From positions 310,001 through 374,000 of the forward strand of contig CAZFHA010000001.1 of assembly GCA_964518595.1 (NCBI GenBank): 64,000 nt of DNA, read 5' to 3'. This document shows positions 40,807 to 51,128 of the stretch, piece after piece. This DNA comes from CAZFHA01 sp964518595. Its GTDB lineage: Bacteria > Bacillota > Clostridia > Saccharofermentanales > Saccharofermentanaceae. The translations under genes were made by a program, and so were the position numbers. Numbering within the stretch: the first letter of the stretch is position 1; every line of letters starts with the position of its first letter. The notes below the pieces were generated by a model. The model was given only the letters and a program-made list of their open reading frames with translations, made no database searches and was not told the origin of the DNA.

Positions 40807-43110
40807 ATGCCAGTTCAATTTGATGCTCCTCGGGGGCATTTCCATCTCTATAACAACTCAATTAGCTATATTATTGAAATTTTATCTAACGGACAAATGG
40901 CTAATCTTTATTTTGGCCAACGAGTTTCAACCCGGGGAGACTATAGCTATCTACATGAATCACTCACTAGACCTCATGGAGCATACTATAATGAAACTTC
41001 TGCGCTGGCCTTAGAATTTGTCCGCCAGGAATATCCTAGTTTTGGAACCGGCGATTTTCGCCAAGGCGCCTTTCAACTGCTTCAGGAAAATGGCAGCTTT
41101 ATCACTGACTTTGTTTATCAACGTCACCACATATACGCCGGGAAAAAACCTCTTAATGGGCTTCCTTCAACCTATGTAGAAGAGAATAATGAGGCAACCA
41201 GCCTGGAGATTGAGCTTTACGATGCGCCAAGCCAAACAAGGTTATTTCTATGCTACTGCATTTATGAAACTCGAGGGGTTCTTACCAGGCAGGCTCGTTT
41301 TGCCTATGAAGGAAATAGCCAAGTTACGCTAACAAGTGCTCTTAGTGCCTGCTTGGATCTTCCGGATCACGACTATCAACTGCTGCAGCTCTCAGGCGCC
41401 TGGGGGCGAGAAAGGCATGTTTATGAGCGTACCCTTTGTCCTGGTGTACACTCCATTTATAGTCTACGCGGCATTAGTGGTGCAGAGCATAATCCTTTCT
41501 TATTGCTAAAGCGGTCGGCTACCACAGAAGACTCTGGAGAGGCTATGGCTTTTAGTTTTGTATATAGCGGCAATTTTTTAGCCCAAATAGAAGTGGGTTC
41601 ACATCATAGCAGTCGCTTACTCTTTGGCATTCATCCGGAGAACTTCAACTGGTCGCTTTCAACCGGGGAATCTTTTCAGACACCTGAATTAGTAATTGCC
41701 TACTCTAGTAGCGGAATGAATCAGCTAAGCCAGACTCTTCATCAACTTTATCAGCAGCGGCTTGTGCGTGGCTATTGGCGAGATCGTCCAAGACCCGTGA
41801 TTTTTAATAGCTGGGAAGCGGTTTTTATGGAGGTTTCAGAGACTCGGCTATTGTCTTTAGCGGAAAAAGCTGCCCCGCTCGGAATTGAGCTAATGGTTTT
41901 AGATGATGGCTGGTTCGGACAAAGAAATAATGACTCAGTTGCCTTGGGTGACTGGCAAGTCAATCCGCAGAAATTTCCCGGCGGATTACAAAGCCTTATC
42001 CAAAAGTTAAAGGAACGCAAGTTGGATTTTGGGCTCTGGATTGAACCAGAAATGGTTAGTCAAGACAGTGAGCTCTTTACACAAAATCCCCATTGGGTTT
42101 TAAAAGCTCCCAACCGGAGCTTAAATCCCAGTCGCCACCAACATGTTCTGGATCTGGCAAATCCCCAAGTGACAAACTACCTCTTTGATACCATCGCCGG
42201 CCTACTACGGGAAAACGATATTCGTTATATCAAATGGGATATGAACCGCTACCTGACCCATTGCTATTCCCCAGCCTATTCCCCCCAGGAGCAAGGAAAA
42301 GTTCTCCATTGCTATATTCTGGGAGTCTACCATTTATGGGAGCGACTCCTACAAGCCTTTCCCCAAGTCTTATTTGAGTCTTGCGCCGCTGGGGGCGCAC
42401 GCTTTGATCCGGGAATGCTTTATTACTCCCCGCAGATTTGGTGCAGTGATAGCATGGACGCCTTAGAAAGACTGAAAATCCAATACGGCACCAGTTTCGC
42501 CTATCCTTTATCCTCTATTTCGGCACATGTTTCAGCCATACCCAATCATCAAGTGCGCCGTAATACCCCCTTAAACACAAGAGGAAATGTCTCTTTCTTC
42601 GGCGTACTAGGCTACGAATTAGATATCGAAGACCTAACCCCCAAAGAATTTAGTCAGATCAAGGAGCAAATCAGCTTTTATAAACAGCACCAAAGGCTAC
42701 TGCATAGGGGAAATTTTTACCGACTTCTGAGTCCCTTTGTCCAAAATCAAGCTGCCTGGATGGTAGTTTCTCAAGACGGCTTGGAAGCTATTGTCTGTTT
42801 TTGCCAGATTTTGGCTATTCCCAATCCTGGTTTTTTTCGTTTACAATTAAGGGGACTACAACCAGAGGCACTATACAGTTTGGTTGGTTACCAAAGTCCT
42901 CTCTGCCTTTATGGCAGCCAGCTCATGCGTGCCGGTCTCCCTTTAGATATCAAGGGTATCTCCCGCCCTCATGGTGACTACTCTTCCCTACTACTGCATC
43001 TATCTGCGACTTCCGCCCCTCTTCCCAATCTCGATTATGCTTTCCCCCAAGAGTGCTTCAGCGAAGAAGTTTCTGACATTAACCTGAGCATCCCTGAAGC
43101 TTACCGCTGA
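40807..43110 (+). CDS. GH36 alpha-galactosidase
   Basis: 767 residues, no signal peptide, so intracellular. An N-terminal beta-supersandwich leads to a (beta/alpha)8 barrel (about 320-640) and a C-terminal beta domain. The barrel has VLDDGWFGQRNND, the nucleophile Asp478 in RYIKWDMNR and the acid/base Asp548 in CSDSMDALERLKIQYG. In-frame length and motifs match family I GH36 enzymes of Firmicutes. It lies 33 bp after the permease gene in the same operon and would hydrolyse imported raffinose-family sugars or melibiose. Confidence 0.95.
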   Translation: MPVQFDAPRGHFHLYNNSISYIIEILSNGQMANLYFGQRVSTRGDYSYLHESLTRPHGAYYNETSALALEFVRQEYPSFGTGDFRQGAFQLLQENGSFITDFVYQRHHIYAGKKPLNGLPSTYVEENNEATSLEIELYDAPSQTRLFLCYCIYETRGVLTRQARFAYEGNSQVTLTSALSACLDLPDHDYQLLQLSGAWGRERHVYERTLCPGVHSIYSLRGISGAEHNPFLLLKRSATTEDSGEAMAFSFVYSGNFLAQIEVGSHHSSRLLFGIHPENFNWSLSTGESFQTPELVIAYSSSGMNQLSQTLHQLYQQRLVRGYWRDRPRPVIFNSWEAVFMEVSETRLLSLAEKAAPLGIELMVLDDGWFGQRNNDSVALGDWQVNPQKFPGGLQSLIQKLKERKLDFGLWIEPEMVSQDSELFTQNPHWVLKAPNRSLNPSRHQHVLDLANPQVTNYLFDTIAGLLRENDIRYIKWDMNRYLTHCYSPAYSPQEQGKVLHCYILGVYHLWERLLQAFPQVLFESCAAGGARFDPGMLYYSPQIWCSDSMDALERLKIQYGTSFAYPLSSISAHVSAIPNHQVRRNTPLNTRGNVSFFGVLGYELDIEDLTPKEFSQIKEQISFYKQHQRLLHRGNFYRLLSPFVQNQAAWMVVSQDGLEAIVCFCQILAIPNPGFFRLQLRGLQPEALYSLVGYQSPLCLYGSQLMRAGLPLDIKGISRPHGDYSSLLLHLSATSAPLPNLDYAFPQECFSEEVSDINLSIPEAYR

Positions 43111-43232
43111 TCTGGACTAGCTTTTTACCAGCACTTCGAATAAACTGACAAAAAGTCTGATTTTTCTCACATCAGGCAATCCCTAACAACTTCATCTCAT
43201 GATAGGATACTAGAAAAAAGGAGTTTTCAGCC

Positions 43233-44552
43233 GTGATTAAAATATGTTTTGTGGGTGCAGGTAGCACCGTTTTTTCCAAAAATGTACTGGGTGATTGTAT
43301 GGCCAGCCCCGTCCTTCACCAAGCAAGAATCGCTCTGTATGACATTGATCCCAATCGTCTGGAAGAGAGCCGAGAGATTTTAGAACGAATTAATAATGCT
43401 CTTGGTAGCCAGGCTCAAATCAATACCTACCTTGGAGTGGAACAGCGGAAAGAAGCCTTACGTGATGCGGATTTTGTGGTCAATGCAATCCAAGTGGGCG
43501 GCTTTCAGCCTTGTACCGTAACGGATTTTGAAATTCCTAAAAAGTACGGTCTACGCCAAACCATTGCCGATACTCTGGGCATTGGTGGTATCATGCGGGC
43601 TTTACGCACCATTCCTATCTTGGAGTCAATTGCCGAGGATATGTTATCCGTCTGCCCCAAGGCTTGGTTCCTAAATTACACCAATCCTATGTCGATTTTA
43701 AGTGGCTATTTGCAGCGCTATACCCAGGTTAAAACTATCGGCCTTTGTCATAGTGTTCAAGTCTGTGTAGAAGAGCTTTTTAAGGGCTTAGATATGACTG
43801 ATGCTCTCTCCGGCCACAAAGAAAAAATTGCCGGCATCAATCATATGGCCTGGCTACTAGAAATTCAGGATAAGAATGGGCAAGACCTCTACCCAGAGAT
43901 TCGTCGCCGAGCCAAGGCCAAGAATGTAGCCGAAAAACATGGGGATATGGTTCGCTATGACTATATCGAAAAGTTAGGCTATTACTGCACTGAATCCAGC
44001 GAACATAATGCCGAATATAATAATTTTTATATTCGCCGAGATGACCCAGAGAGAATTGACCGCTTTAATATTCCTCTGGATGAGTATCCTCGCCGTTGTA
44101 AAGAGCAAATTGAGAATTGGCACAAGCTTAGGGATGATCTCTTAAGCGGCACCGAAATTGCCCACAAACGTTCCCGGGAATATGCCTCCCATATCATTGA
44201 GGCTATGGTAACCGGAGTTCCCTATCAAATTGGGGGTAATGTAATTAATACCGGCCTCATTGAAAATTTACCCAGAGAAGCCTGTGTTGAGGTACCCTGT
44301 CTAGTGAACAATACCGGTATCCACCCCTGCTATGTGGGACGGCTACCTCTGCAGCTTGCCGCCATGAATATGACTAACATTAATGTGCAGCTTTTAACCA
44401 TTGAAGCCGCTGTCACCAAGAAGCGGGAACACATTTATCATGCCGCCATGCTTGATCCTCACACCTCTTCTGAGCTTAACCCAGACCAAATTATTGCTCT
44501 AACAGATGAGCTGATTGCCGCCCACGGCGATTGGCTACCTCGGTACTTATGA
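43233..44552 (+). CDS. GH4 family glycosidase, alpha-galactosidase (MelA) subgroup
   Basis: 439 residues from a GTG, with AAAAGGAG upstream. The N-terminal Rossmann NAD site is KICFVGAGSTVFSKN. GH4 hallmarks follow: TLGIGGIMRALRTIP, WFLNYTNPM and GLCHSVQ (the Cys and His bind Mn2+), and INHMAWLL. CHSVQ marks the alpha-galactosidase branch, whereas the alpha-glucosidase branch has CHGF-type motifs. It uses NAD+ and Mn2+ in a redox-assisted cleavage. It may be in the same unit as GH36 after 122 bp, giving two unrelated alpha-galactosidases in one locus. Confidence 0.9.
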   Translation: MIKICFVGAGSTVFSKNVLGDCMASPVLHQARIALYDIDPNRLEESREILERINNALGSQAQINTYLGVEQRKEALRDADFVVNAIQVGGFQPCTVTDFEIPKKYGLRQTIADTLGIGGIMRALRTIPILESIAEDMLSVCPKAWFLNYTNPMSILSGYLQRYTQVKTIGLCHSVQVCVEELFKGLDMTDALSGHKEKIAGINHMAWLLEIQDKNGQDLYPEIRRRAKAKNVAEKHGDMVRYDYIEKLGYYCTESSEHNAEYNNFYIRRDDPERIDRFNIPLDEYPRRCKEQIENWHKLRDDLLSGTEIAHKRSREYASHIIEAMVTGVPYQIGGNVINTGLIENLPREACVEVPCLVNNTGIHPCYVGRLPLQLAAMNMTNINVQLLTIEAAVTKKREHIYHAAMLDPHTSSELNPDQIIALTDELIAAHGDWLPRYL

Positions 44553-44597
44553 GTAAGAAGGTTACATGTTTTTTCTGACAAGCTGCTTCAAGAATGA

Positions 44598-45503
44598 TTA
44601 CCCCAGGGTAGTTTTTCTTGGAGCAGTTTTCTCAAAAAAGTCTAGTATTTTTTCCATACCTTTTCCAGCTTCAGGAATAGGTAATAGTGGCCACACATGA
44701 AACATTTCCGGCTCTTCAAAATAATATAGTTTTTGTTCCGCCGCCTCGAGCTTATCCCTAAAATTTTGTGCATCGGCCAGCAGAATATCTCGATCGCCGG
44801 TAAATAAGAGTATGGGCGGTAGCCCATCCACAGCGCCTAAAAGCGGGCTAATTCCCGGATGCTCCACGGAGCCCTCACCACAAAAGGCTTCTCCGGCGAA
44901 GCGCAAAGCTCGACAACTTAAGAAGGGATCTCTTTCCTCCAACAGCTTGAGAGCAGGATTTGTCATCCGAGCATCTAGCCAAGGAGATATAAGTACCATT
45001 CCTGTGACGTATTGCCCTTGGCTTACCAGCAGCTGAGTCAAGGCCAGAGCCAAACCTCCACCGGCAGAATCTCCCATCATTATAATATCAGCCGAAGGAG
45101 ATTGCTTTCGGATCTCTCTGTATAGCTCTTCCCCCAGCGCCAGAGCCTCTTGCCAATTTCCACCCTCCGGAGCAGTCCGGTAATCAGGCGCATAGATCAA
45201 GAAGGGGCTTTTATCGGCCAGCCCCGCCAAGAATTTCCAGTGTAATGAGTCAAAACCACTTATGTATGCTCCCCCATGGAAATAGATGAGGATTTTTTCT
45301 TTAGTCACCTTTGGCTGACCTAAAATATAAACCACTCTATGCTGGCAAGTGATCTGGCCTTTTAATAAGGATAGGGTACGGCCTTTGGGTTGGGCGCTAG
45401 GCTGAACTACCAAGGGTTTCTGGGTAGCTCTTTTTTCCAACCGCTGTTTCCACCTTCCCCAGCGAGCCATTTTTTCAATCATTCGATTTTGCATACTGGA
45501 CAT
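44598..45503 (-). CDS. Alpha/beta hydrolase of the HSL / acetyl-esterase family
   Basis: 301 residues. The oxyanion motif is HGGAYISG, the nucleophile is Ser in MGDSAGGGLAL, and the Asp and His of the triad are in FTGDRDILLAD and EMFHVWPLLP. No signal peptide. In a glycan locus it may remove acetyl groups from xylan or mannan oligosaccharides after import (inference). It is convergent with the GH4 gene with a gap of 45 bp. Confidence 0.87.
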   Translation of the reverse strand: MSSMQNRMIEKMARWGRWKQRLEKRATQKPLVVQPSAQPKGRTLSLLKGQITCQHRVVYILGQPKVTKEKILIYFHGGAYISGFDSLHWKFLAGLADKSPFLIYAPDYRTAPEGGNWQEALALGEELYREIRKQSPSADIIMMGDSAGGGLALALTQLLVSQGQYVTGMVLISPWLDARMTNPALKLLEERDPFLSCRALRFAGEAFCGEGSVEHPGISPLLGAVDGLPPILLFTGDRDILLADAQNFRDKLEAAEQKLYYFEEPEMFHVWPLLPIPEAGKGMEKILDFFEKTAPRKTTLG

Positions 45504-45649
45504 ATCTCATCCCCCTTCTATCTTCCAAAATCGCTACCTAGATAGCAACTTTATGTTATTAAATAAAATAAATTATATGCTAATTACAACGTAAAACCTC
45601 AAGACATCAAAAATCATCCGATGACATACCTGCTGTACCCATTCTGGTT

Positions 45650-46603
45650 CTACTTCATGTCTCTCACATAAGTACAAAGGATTAAAGCCAACACTACATT
45701 TGCCACACAGGACAATAGCAGCATTAGTATATCCAGCCCTGTGTCCAAGACTGTAAATACCCCTGTTGGTACTGTAAAGCTACAAAGTACCTGAACTACA
45801 ATTAGCAGTCCTGCAATTGTCCACACAATGACTTGAAGTAAACGGTTAAGGGATTGACCTCCTGCCATGTTCGTGAGCATATACCGGGCCTTCATTCCTG
45901 CTACCGATTGCTTAACGGCCAGCTTGGCATATATATGCAAGGTAAAGGTTAAAATCACAATAAACAGAGAATAAAAAAGATGCAAAAGGATGGAGAGCCA
46001 TCCGAAATGACTATTTAACAGGCCAAATGCCATAGCCATTATCCACACCGCCCCTACTACAGGAAGATTTACTTTAAAGGATATGCCTCCCACTGCTTTC
46101 AAGTTCTCAGGACGGCTTACCGCCACGACACTCTTTAGCTCAGCGGAAAATTGCTTACATTTGATGAATATAGATACCGTTGCCAGCAGGTTAAAACCCA
46201 CACTGGCAATCAGCAGAATGATACTGGCCGCCAGCTTAAAATCGGGGGAAAAGATTGAAAGTGGTGTCATATCGCTGGAAGCGATCTGGGAATTGCCATA
46301 TCCGGAAGCCAGCAGCCATACCCCCCCACTAACTAGAGTAACAAGCAAAAAAAGAAGAAGAGCTATCACCCGCCAAGCATTAACTAAAGCCGTTCCCCAG
46401 CGCTGCAACACTGCCGAGTGATTATCTATATCCGCCTCTGCCAGACTAAACATTCGCCGGGCAATAATACCCTTAATATTTACTGCTAGACTAAAATATA
46501 CTAACAGTATCACAAGCAGAAACACACTAAACAATCCCACATATGGATTTAATAGGGCACATAAAAATGCCAAAACCAAGAACAGCGACCAAAGTTTTCC
46601 CAT
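45650..46603 (-). CDS. Multi-pass membrane protein of unknown function
   Basis: 317 residues from the second ATG (46603). AAAGGG abuts the first ATG (46609), so the second fits the spacing better. Eight or so hydrophobic helices are spread over the protein, with a polar stretch KCKQFSAELKSVVAVSRPENLKA in the middle. No family recognised. It stands between the esterase and the second AraC gene, on the same strand as both, so it may share their regulation. Confidence 0.7.
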   Translation of the reverse strand: MGKLWSLFLVLAFLCALLNPYVGLFSVFLLVILLVYFSLAVNIKGIIARRMFSLAEADIDNHSAVLQRWGTALVNAWRVIALLLFLLVTLVSGGVWLLASGYGNSQIASSDMTPLSIFSPDFKLAASIILLIASVGFNLLATVSIFIKCKQFSAELKSVVAVSRPENLKAVGGISFKVNLPVVGAVWIMAMAFGLLNSHFGWLSILLHLFYSLFIVILTFTLHIYAKLAVKQSVAGMKARYMLTNMAGGQSLNRLLQVIVWTIAGLLIVVQVLCSFTVPTGVFTVLDTGLDILMLLLSCVANVVLALILCTYVRDMK

Positions 46604-46667
46604 ATCCATCCCTTTCTCTTCCCAAAGCAGTCAATTACCAGATCTATTACATAGCCTCTAAGCTTTT

Positions 46668-47621
46668 TCATTGACTCAACGCTATTTCACTTTCACGTCT
46701 TTGCTCGGCTATATTTTTCCAAGCATAATTCTTACTCTGCCAAGCCTTGCGATAGGCAAGAGGAGTGATTCCCTCCCGTGCCTTGAATAAATTGATAAAA
46801 TGACTTACATAACTAATTCCGGCTCTTTCTGCAATATGGGCTACAGGTGTATCACTGTATTTTAGCTTTTCTTTAGCATAATTTATTCGAGTTTGAATCA
46901 AATATTCATTTACACTAACGCCCATATAGTTCTTAAATTCCCGCGCCAGATGAAATTTATCACAAAGGCTGACTGCAGCAAGTATATCAAGGCTAAGTTT
47001 TTCGTTAAAGTGGCGTTCGATATAATCTACAGCTTTTTGCACCGTTTCAGACTGATAAGGATCACCCACGGAAACTGATGTACTGAGAGATAAAATTTCC
47101 GTTAATATTTGGGTCAGCAGGCTGGAGCTTCTCACTTCTGTTCCACTATGTCGGGCTTTATTTTCGTCTAAAAGTGACCGAAATAAGTCTTCTATTCTCT
47201 GGAAATCCGGGAAAGAAAAGATAAAAGATCCTTTCTTAGTACATTCTTTATAGTAACCGGCACTGCTATTTCCGGCAAAATGAACCCACAAAAATTCCCA
47301 TCCAGCCGGAGAAAAGGCTTCATAATAATGGTAGTTTTGGCAATCAATCAAGAACAGTTCTCCCGGAATGGGGAAGTACTCTTTCCCGTCATATAGTAGC
47401 CGCCCTCCGCCACCCAAGCTGAGTACAATAAGATAGGATGCCAAATTTTGGCGTTCGGTAAAATAGGGAGGCCAAGTTTTAAAGTAGCCAATCTCCTGCA
47501 CATAAAAATAGATCGATTTGGCAAGGCTACTCGGTGTCATAATCAGTCGCTGGGAATCTTCCGACCAGTTACAGGAGGCTCTTTCGTGATAATAAGAAGG
47601 ATTCGCAAAGTTTTTTCTCAT
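46668..47621 (-). CDS. AraC-family transcriptional regulator
   Basis: 317 residues. The N-terminal cupin-like sensor (about 40-170) has YLIVLSLGGGGRLLYDGKEYFPIPGELFLI. The C-terminal AraC DNA-binding domain (about 200-300) has DILAAVSLCDKFHLAREFKNYMGVSVNEYLIQTRINYAKEKL-type helices and IAERAGISYVSHFINLFKAREGITPLAYR. GGAGGGG precedes the ATG. It is divergent from the isomerase gene at 47.8 kb, its probable target. Confidence 0.9.
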   Translation of the reverse strand: MRKNFANPSYYHERASCNWSEDSQRLIMTPSSLAKSIYFYVQEIGYFKTWPPYFTERQNLASYLIVLSLGGGGRLLYDGKEYFPIPGELFLIDCQNYHYYEAFSPAGWEFLWVHFAGNSSAGYYKECTKKGSFIFSFPDFQRIEDLFRSLLDENKARHSGTEVRSSSLLTQILTEILSLSTSVSVGDPYQSETVQKAVDYIERHFNEKLSLDILAAVSLCDKFHLAREFKNYMGVSVNEYLIQTRINYAKEKLKYSDTPVAHIAERAGISYVSHFINLFKAREGITPLAYRKAWQSKNYAWKNIAEQRRESEIALSQ

Positions 47622-47690
47622 GATTCCCCTCCTTGCAAGATTCTGTTATTTTTCCTCAAGTTTCTTCGATGTAATTTTTATCATACCACC

Positions 47691-47696
47691 TATAAT
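47691..47696 (+). promoter_or_regulatory. -10 element for the isomerase gene
   Basis: A consensus TATAAT with no recognisable -35 at the right distance. This fits a promoter that needs an activator such as the adjacent AraC protein. Confidence 0.4.
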
Positions 47697-47806
47697 GAAG
47701 CTGTAAAGAGGTAATCTGGCCTATACAAATCTACTCCACTCTGCAAGCTAAACTTTTATTTGCTCGATTTATAAGCCTTTCATTTATCTCTAAGGAGGAA
47801 AAGTAC

Positions 47807-49306
47807 ATGCAAAAGTTAAAGCCTTCCCGGCCACCAAGAATCGGTCTTTACACTATGGGTTTACAGTACTATTGGCAGCAATTCCCCGGTCTTAAAGAAC
47901 GCCTTTTAGGTTATTGTGATTTCATTGCCCAAAGGCTTTCCCAGATGGCAGGGGCAGTAGTATTTAATTTCGGAATGGTAGATTGCGAAAGTGCTGGAGA
48001 AAAAGCCGGAGAGTATTTTAATCTTCACAATGTAGATATTATTTTCGCCCATGGCGCCACCTATGTTACCAGTGCTTCTATTCTGCCAGTACATCAGATC
48101 TGTTCTGCCCGACCTATCATTCTTAATCTACAACCCACTGCCAGAATCAATTATGAAAAGACAACTACAGGAGAATGGTTGGCTCATTGTGGTGCCTGCC
48201 CCATTCCTGAATTAGCCAATGCGTTTCAGCGTGCCGGCATTGATTTTTCTATTGTAAATGGTTTATTGGGGCTGGAAGAAACACCTAAAATTTCACTTAC
48301 AGATGAAGTTACTGCCCAGCGTCCCGAGGCCATCCGTGCCTGGCAAGAAATTGAAAGTTGGGTCACAGCCACCGCAGTAAAAGCGGGTCTGCGAGGTTCA
48401 CGCTTTGGATTTTTAGGTAACACCTATAGCGGAATGCTGGATTTATACAGCGATTTCACCATGCTTTCAGCCGAAAGCGGCGCGCAGATCAAGGTGCTGG
48501 AGATGTGCGATCTTAATCGTCTATTCCAAGCCATTGCTACCGAAGAAGTCACCCAAAAGCGCTTAGAAATTGAAGCCTTTTTTCAAATCAGCGATGACAA
48601 TTCTGCTGATCCCCTAGCCAGAAAGCCCACGGAAGAGCAGCTGGATTGGTCCGCCCAAGTGGCGGCAGCTCAGGAACGCCTAGTAGAAGAATATGAACTG
48701 GATGCTCTGACCTACTATTACCACGGCGCTCCCGGCAGCCTCTACGAAAAGCTACAAGGCGGCTTTATTGTTGGTCATTCACTCCTAACCGCCAAGGGCA
48801 TTCCTTGCTCCGGCGAAGGTGATCTTAAAACTTGCCTAGCTATGAAGATCTGCGACTTGGCCGGCAAAGGCGGTAGTTTTTGCGAAATTGTTGTGACTGA
48901 TTATATAGACAATACCATCCTCATGGGACATGACGGCCCCTTCCACCTGGCGATTGCTAAAGGAAAACCCATCCTGCGCGGTATGGGTCTTTACCATGGA
49001 AAACAGGGCACCGGTGTCTCTGTAGAAGCTAAGGTGCGAACGGGCCCCATTACCACCCTGGGTATTACTCAGACTCGTGATGGACGCCTAAAGATGATTA
49101 TTTCTGAAGGCATGTCTACTGACGGTTCAATTATGACTATTGGCAATACTCAGACTCCGGTACGGTTCAAAAAAGACCCGGACGCCTATATGGATGCTTG
49201 GTTTATGGAATATCCAACCCATCATTTTGCTATGTCTATCGGACACAATGCCGCCCTGTTCCAAAAAGTCGCCACGCTATTAGGAATACATTCAGTTATT
49301 CTGTAA
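47807..49306 (+). CDS. L-fucose/L-arabinose isomerase family protein
   Basis: 499 residues. The alpha/beta N-terminal part (RIGLYTMGLQYYWQQFPGLKERLLG) and two middle domains are typical of the AraA/FucI fold. Likely Mn2+ ligands are in CSGEGDLKTCLAMKICDL, TDYIDNTILMGHDGPFHLAI and the terminal THHFAMSIGHNAALF (His). AraA proper has about 475-500 residues; FucI is longer (about 590). The rhamnose-type importer nearby and this enzyme suggest a deoxyhexose or pentose substrate, not settled by sequence. AAGGAGG precedes the ATG. The stop codon region overlaps the convergent kinase gene by 11 bp. Confidence 0.83.
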   Translation: MQKLKPSRPPRIGLYTMGLQYYWQQFPGLKERLLGYCDFIAQRLSQMAGAVVFNFGMVDCESAGEKAGEYFNLHNVDIIFAHGATYVTSASILPVHQICSARPIILNLQPTARINYEKTTTGEWLAHCGACPIPELANAFQRAGIDFSIVNGLLGLEETPKISLTDEVTAQRPEAIRAWQEIESWVTATAVKAGLRGSRFGFLGNTYSGMLDLYSDFTMLSAESGAQIKVLEMCDLNRLFQAIATEEVTQKRLEIEAFFQISDDNSADPLARKPTEEQLDWSAQVAAAQERLVEEYELDALTYYYHGAPGSLYEKLQGGFIVGHSLLTAKGIPCSGEGDLKTCLAMKICDLAGKGGSFCEIVVTDYIDNTILMGHDGPFHLAIAKGKPILRGMGLYHGKQGTGVSVEAKVRTGPITTLGITQTRDGRLKMIISEGMSTDGSIMTIGNTQTPVRFKKDPDAYMDAWFMEYPTHHFAMSIGHNAALFQKVATLLGIHSVIL

Positions 49307-51128
49307 ACCGCCTGGCGGGAAAACGAATTTCCACCTCTATGCCCCCTTCAGGACTTTGGCTGTAAGCAAGGCCAAAGTCCTGTTTATAGTAGAGCTGTAA
49401 TCGCTTGTGGGTATTAGCAATACCAATATTGCTATGCCCCTTTCCTAGGGGTTGGTTTTTTAAAATAGTATTCATTTGCGCTGGGGGCATGCCCACACCG
49501 TCATCCGATAGAATCAGGACAACATAATCCGCTTCCATCCAGCCGGTAATCACGATAGAACCGGTTTTCGATTGTTTTTCAAAAATACCATGCTGGATGG
49601 AGTTTTCTACTATAGGTTGCAAAACAAATTTAGGAATTTCAAAATCTAGTAGGTCTTCCGAAACGTCAACCAAAAAGGCAATGCAATCTTTATAGCGCAT
49701 ATTTTGCAGCTTTACATAAAGGGATACTTGGGATAGTTCTTCCCGGATACTGGTGACAATTTTGCCTTGCCCTAAGGTTAACTTATAGAACTGGGATAAG
49801 GCCAGTACCGCATCGGCTACCTCCGTTGTTCGCCCACTCTTTGACAACCAGTTAATCATATCTAAGGTGTTATAGAGAAAATGCGGATTGATTTGCGACT
49901 GCAGAGCCTTGAACTCTGCCACCCTTAGATCCTCAGCAGCTTTCTCTTCATTGTCTAAAAGCTGATTAATCTCTTCCGACATATAATTATAGGTGGCAAT
50001 CAGATCACCGATCTCATCTTTATCTCTTTCTAGCGTTAAAGAAACCGGCCGATTATTTTGAACCCGTTTCATTTGGGTAATAACCGAGGCAATCCTTCGT
50101 ACAATGGAATTAGATAATCGTAGGGAGGCCACAAAGGCTACCGCCAAAATAATTAAATAGGCCAAAGCAAATTGCCAAAGGGTGGTTCGATTCTGGTTTT
50201 GGATGCTATTAACCGGAAGCACAGATACCATTAACCAATCCGTTCCACTAATTTCCCGGTAGCTTACATAGGCGCGGTCAGCGGCAAAGGTCATTACCTG
50301 AAAGTTTGCCGTATCAGGGATGTTCTTTTTCAGCTCGTCATAGCGCAGAAAATACTTCCCGGCAATATGGGCGTTAGATAATGAAACCAGCGTGTTGCCT
50401 TTGTTTACCAAATAGGTGGCACTATCTTTTACAGAAATATTCTTGTTAAGAATGGAATCAATATGAGGTTTTGAATAGTAAACTAAAAGATAGATGGAAG
50501 AAGGCTTTTCTTCCGACGCTAAAGTAACCTTTCTGGCAATGGCAAACTCACCGTAATTATCGGCTTCTCTGGGGGTAAGATACAGCCTGGGACAAACAAG
50601 CATTTTTTCTTTGGTGCTGCTAAAAATTCCATGCCAGTAAGAACCTCTGATCTCTTCATCAGGTATGAAAAGCCTGTAGCGTTGAAATTCGCTATCTTCA
50701 TAAAGAGGGCTGTAGCTATCCGGCAGATAGATTTTTACGTCTGTGATGCTCATTCCGTCAGCAGTAGTAGCTGCGGTGTGCAGAAAAGACAAAGCTGATT
50801 CACGAAAGCTTTGACTCTTTAGATTAGCCTCAAGGGTATTTTTATCATCTTGAAGCAAGGTATTAAAAAATGGATTATTCATGAGGGTCTTGGAGGCATT
50901 GTCCACCTGCATAATAACATTCTCTAGGCTATTAGCCGTCTGTAAACCTAAGGCCAGCTCCGCATGAATGAGATTTGACAGAAGAACTGCGGATAACTGG
51001 TTATATATTAAGATCGATACAACCAAGGTAGGCAGAAGTACCAAGATAAAATGAGACAGCAAGAATTTGTACTGCAGCTTCATGTCCCGGGAGTAAAAGC
51101 GAATAATTTTTCGCCCTAACTGTTTCAT
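49296..51128 (-). CDS. YesM-type sensor histidine kinase
   Basis: 610 residues. A transmembrane helix (about 22-45), a large extracytoplasmic dCACHE-type region (about 46-305), a second helix (about 310-332) and HAMP. The His kinase core of the YesM group has the phospho-acceptor in QSQINPHFLYNTLDMINWL, then IVENSIQHGI (N box) and LSDDGVGMPP (G box), and GIANTHKRL. The gene overlaps the regulator gene by 4 bp. It probably senses an extracellular sugar for the divergent ABC importer. Confidence 0.92.
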   Translation of the reverse strand: MKQLGRKIIRFYSRDMKLQYKFLLSHFILVLLPTLVVSILIYNQLSAVLLSNLIHAELALGLQTANSLENVIMQVDNASKTLMNNPFFNTLLQDDKNTLEANLKSQSFRESALSFLHTAATTADGMSITDVKIYLPDSYSPLYEDSEFQRYRLFIPDEEIRGSYWHGIFSSTKEKMLVCPRLYLTPREADNYGEFAIARKVTLASEEKPSSIYLLVYYSKPHIDSILNKNISVKDSATYLVNKGNTLVSLSNAHIAGKYFLRYDELKKNIPDTANFQVMTFAADRAYVSYREISGTDWLMVSVLPVNSIQNQNRTTLWQFALAYLIILAVAFVASLRLSNSIVRRIASVITQMKRVQNNRPVSLTLERDKDEIGDLIATYNYMSEEINQLLDNEEKAAEDLRVAEFKALQSQINPHFLYNTLDMINWLSKSGRTTEVADAVLALSQFYKLTLGQGKIVTSIREELSQVSLYVKLQNMRYKDCIAFLVDVSEDLLDFEIPKFVLQPIVENSIQHGIFEKQSKTGSIVITGWMEADYVVLILSDDGVGMPPAQMNTILKNQPLGKGHSNIGIANTHKRLQLYYKQDFGLAYSQSPEGGIEVEIRFPARRFTE

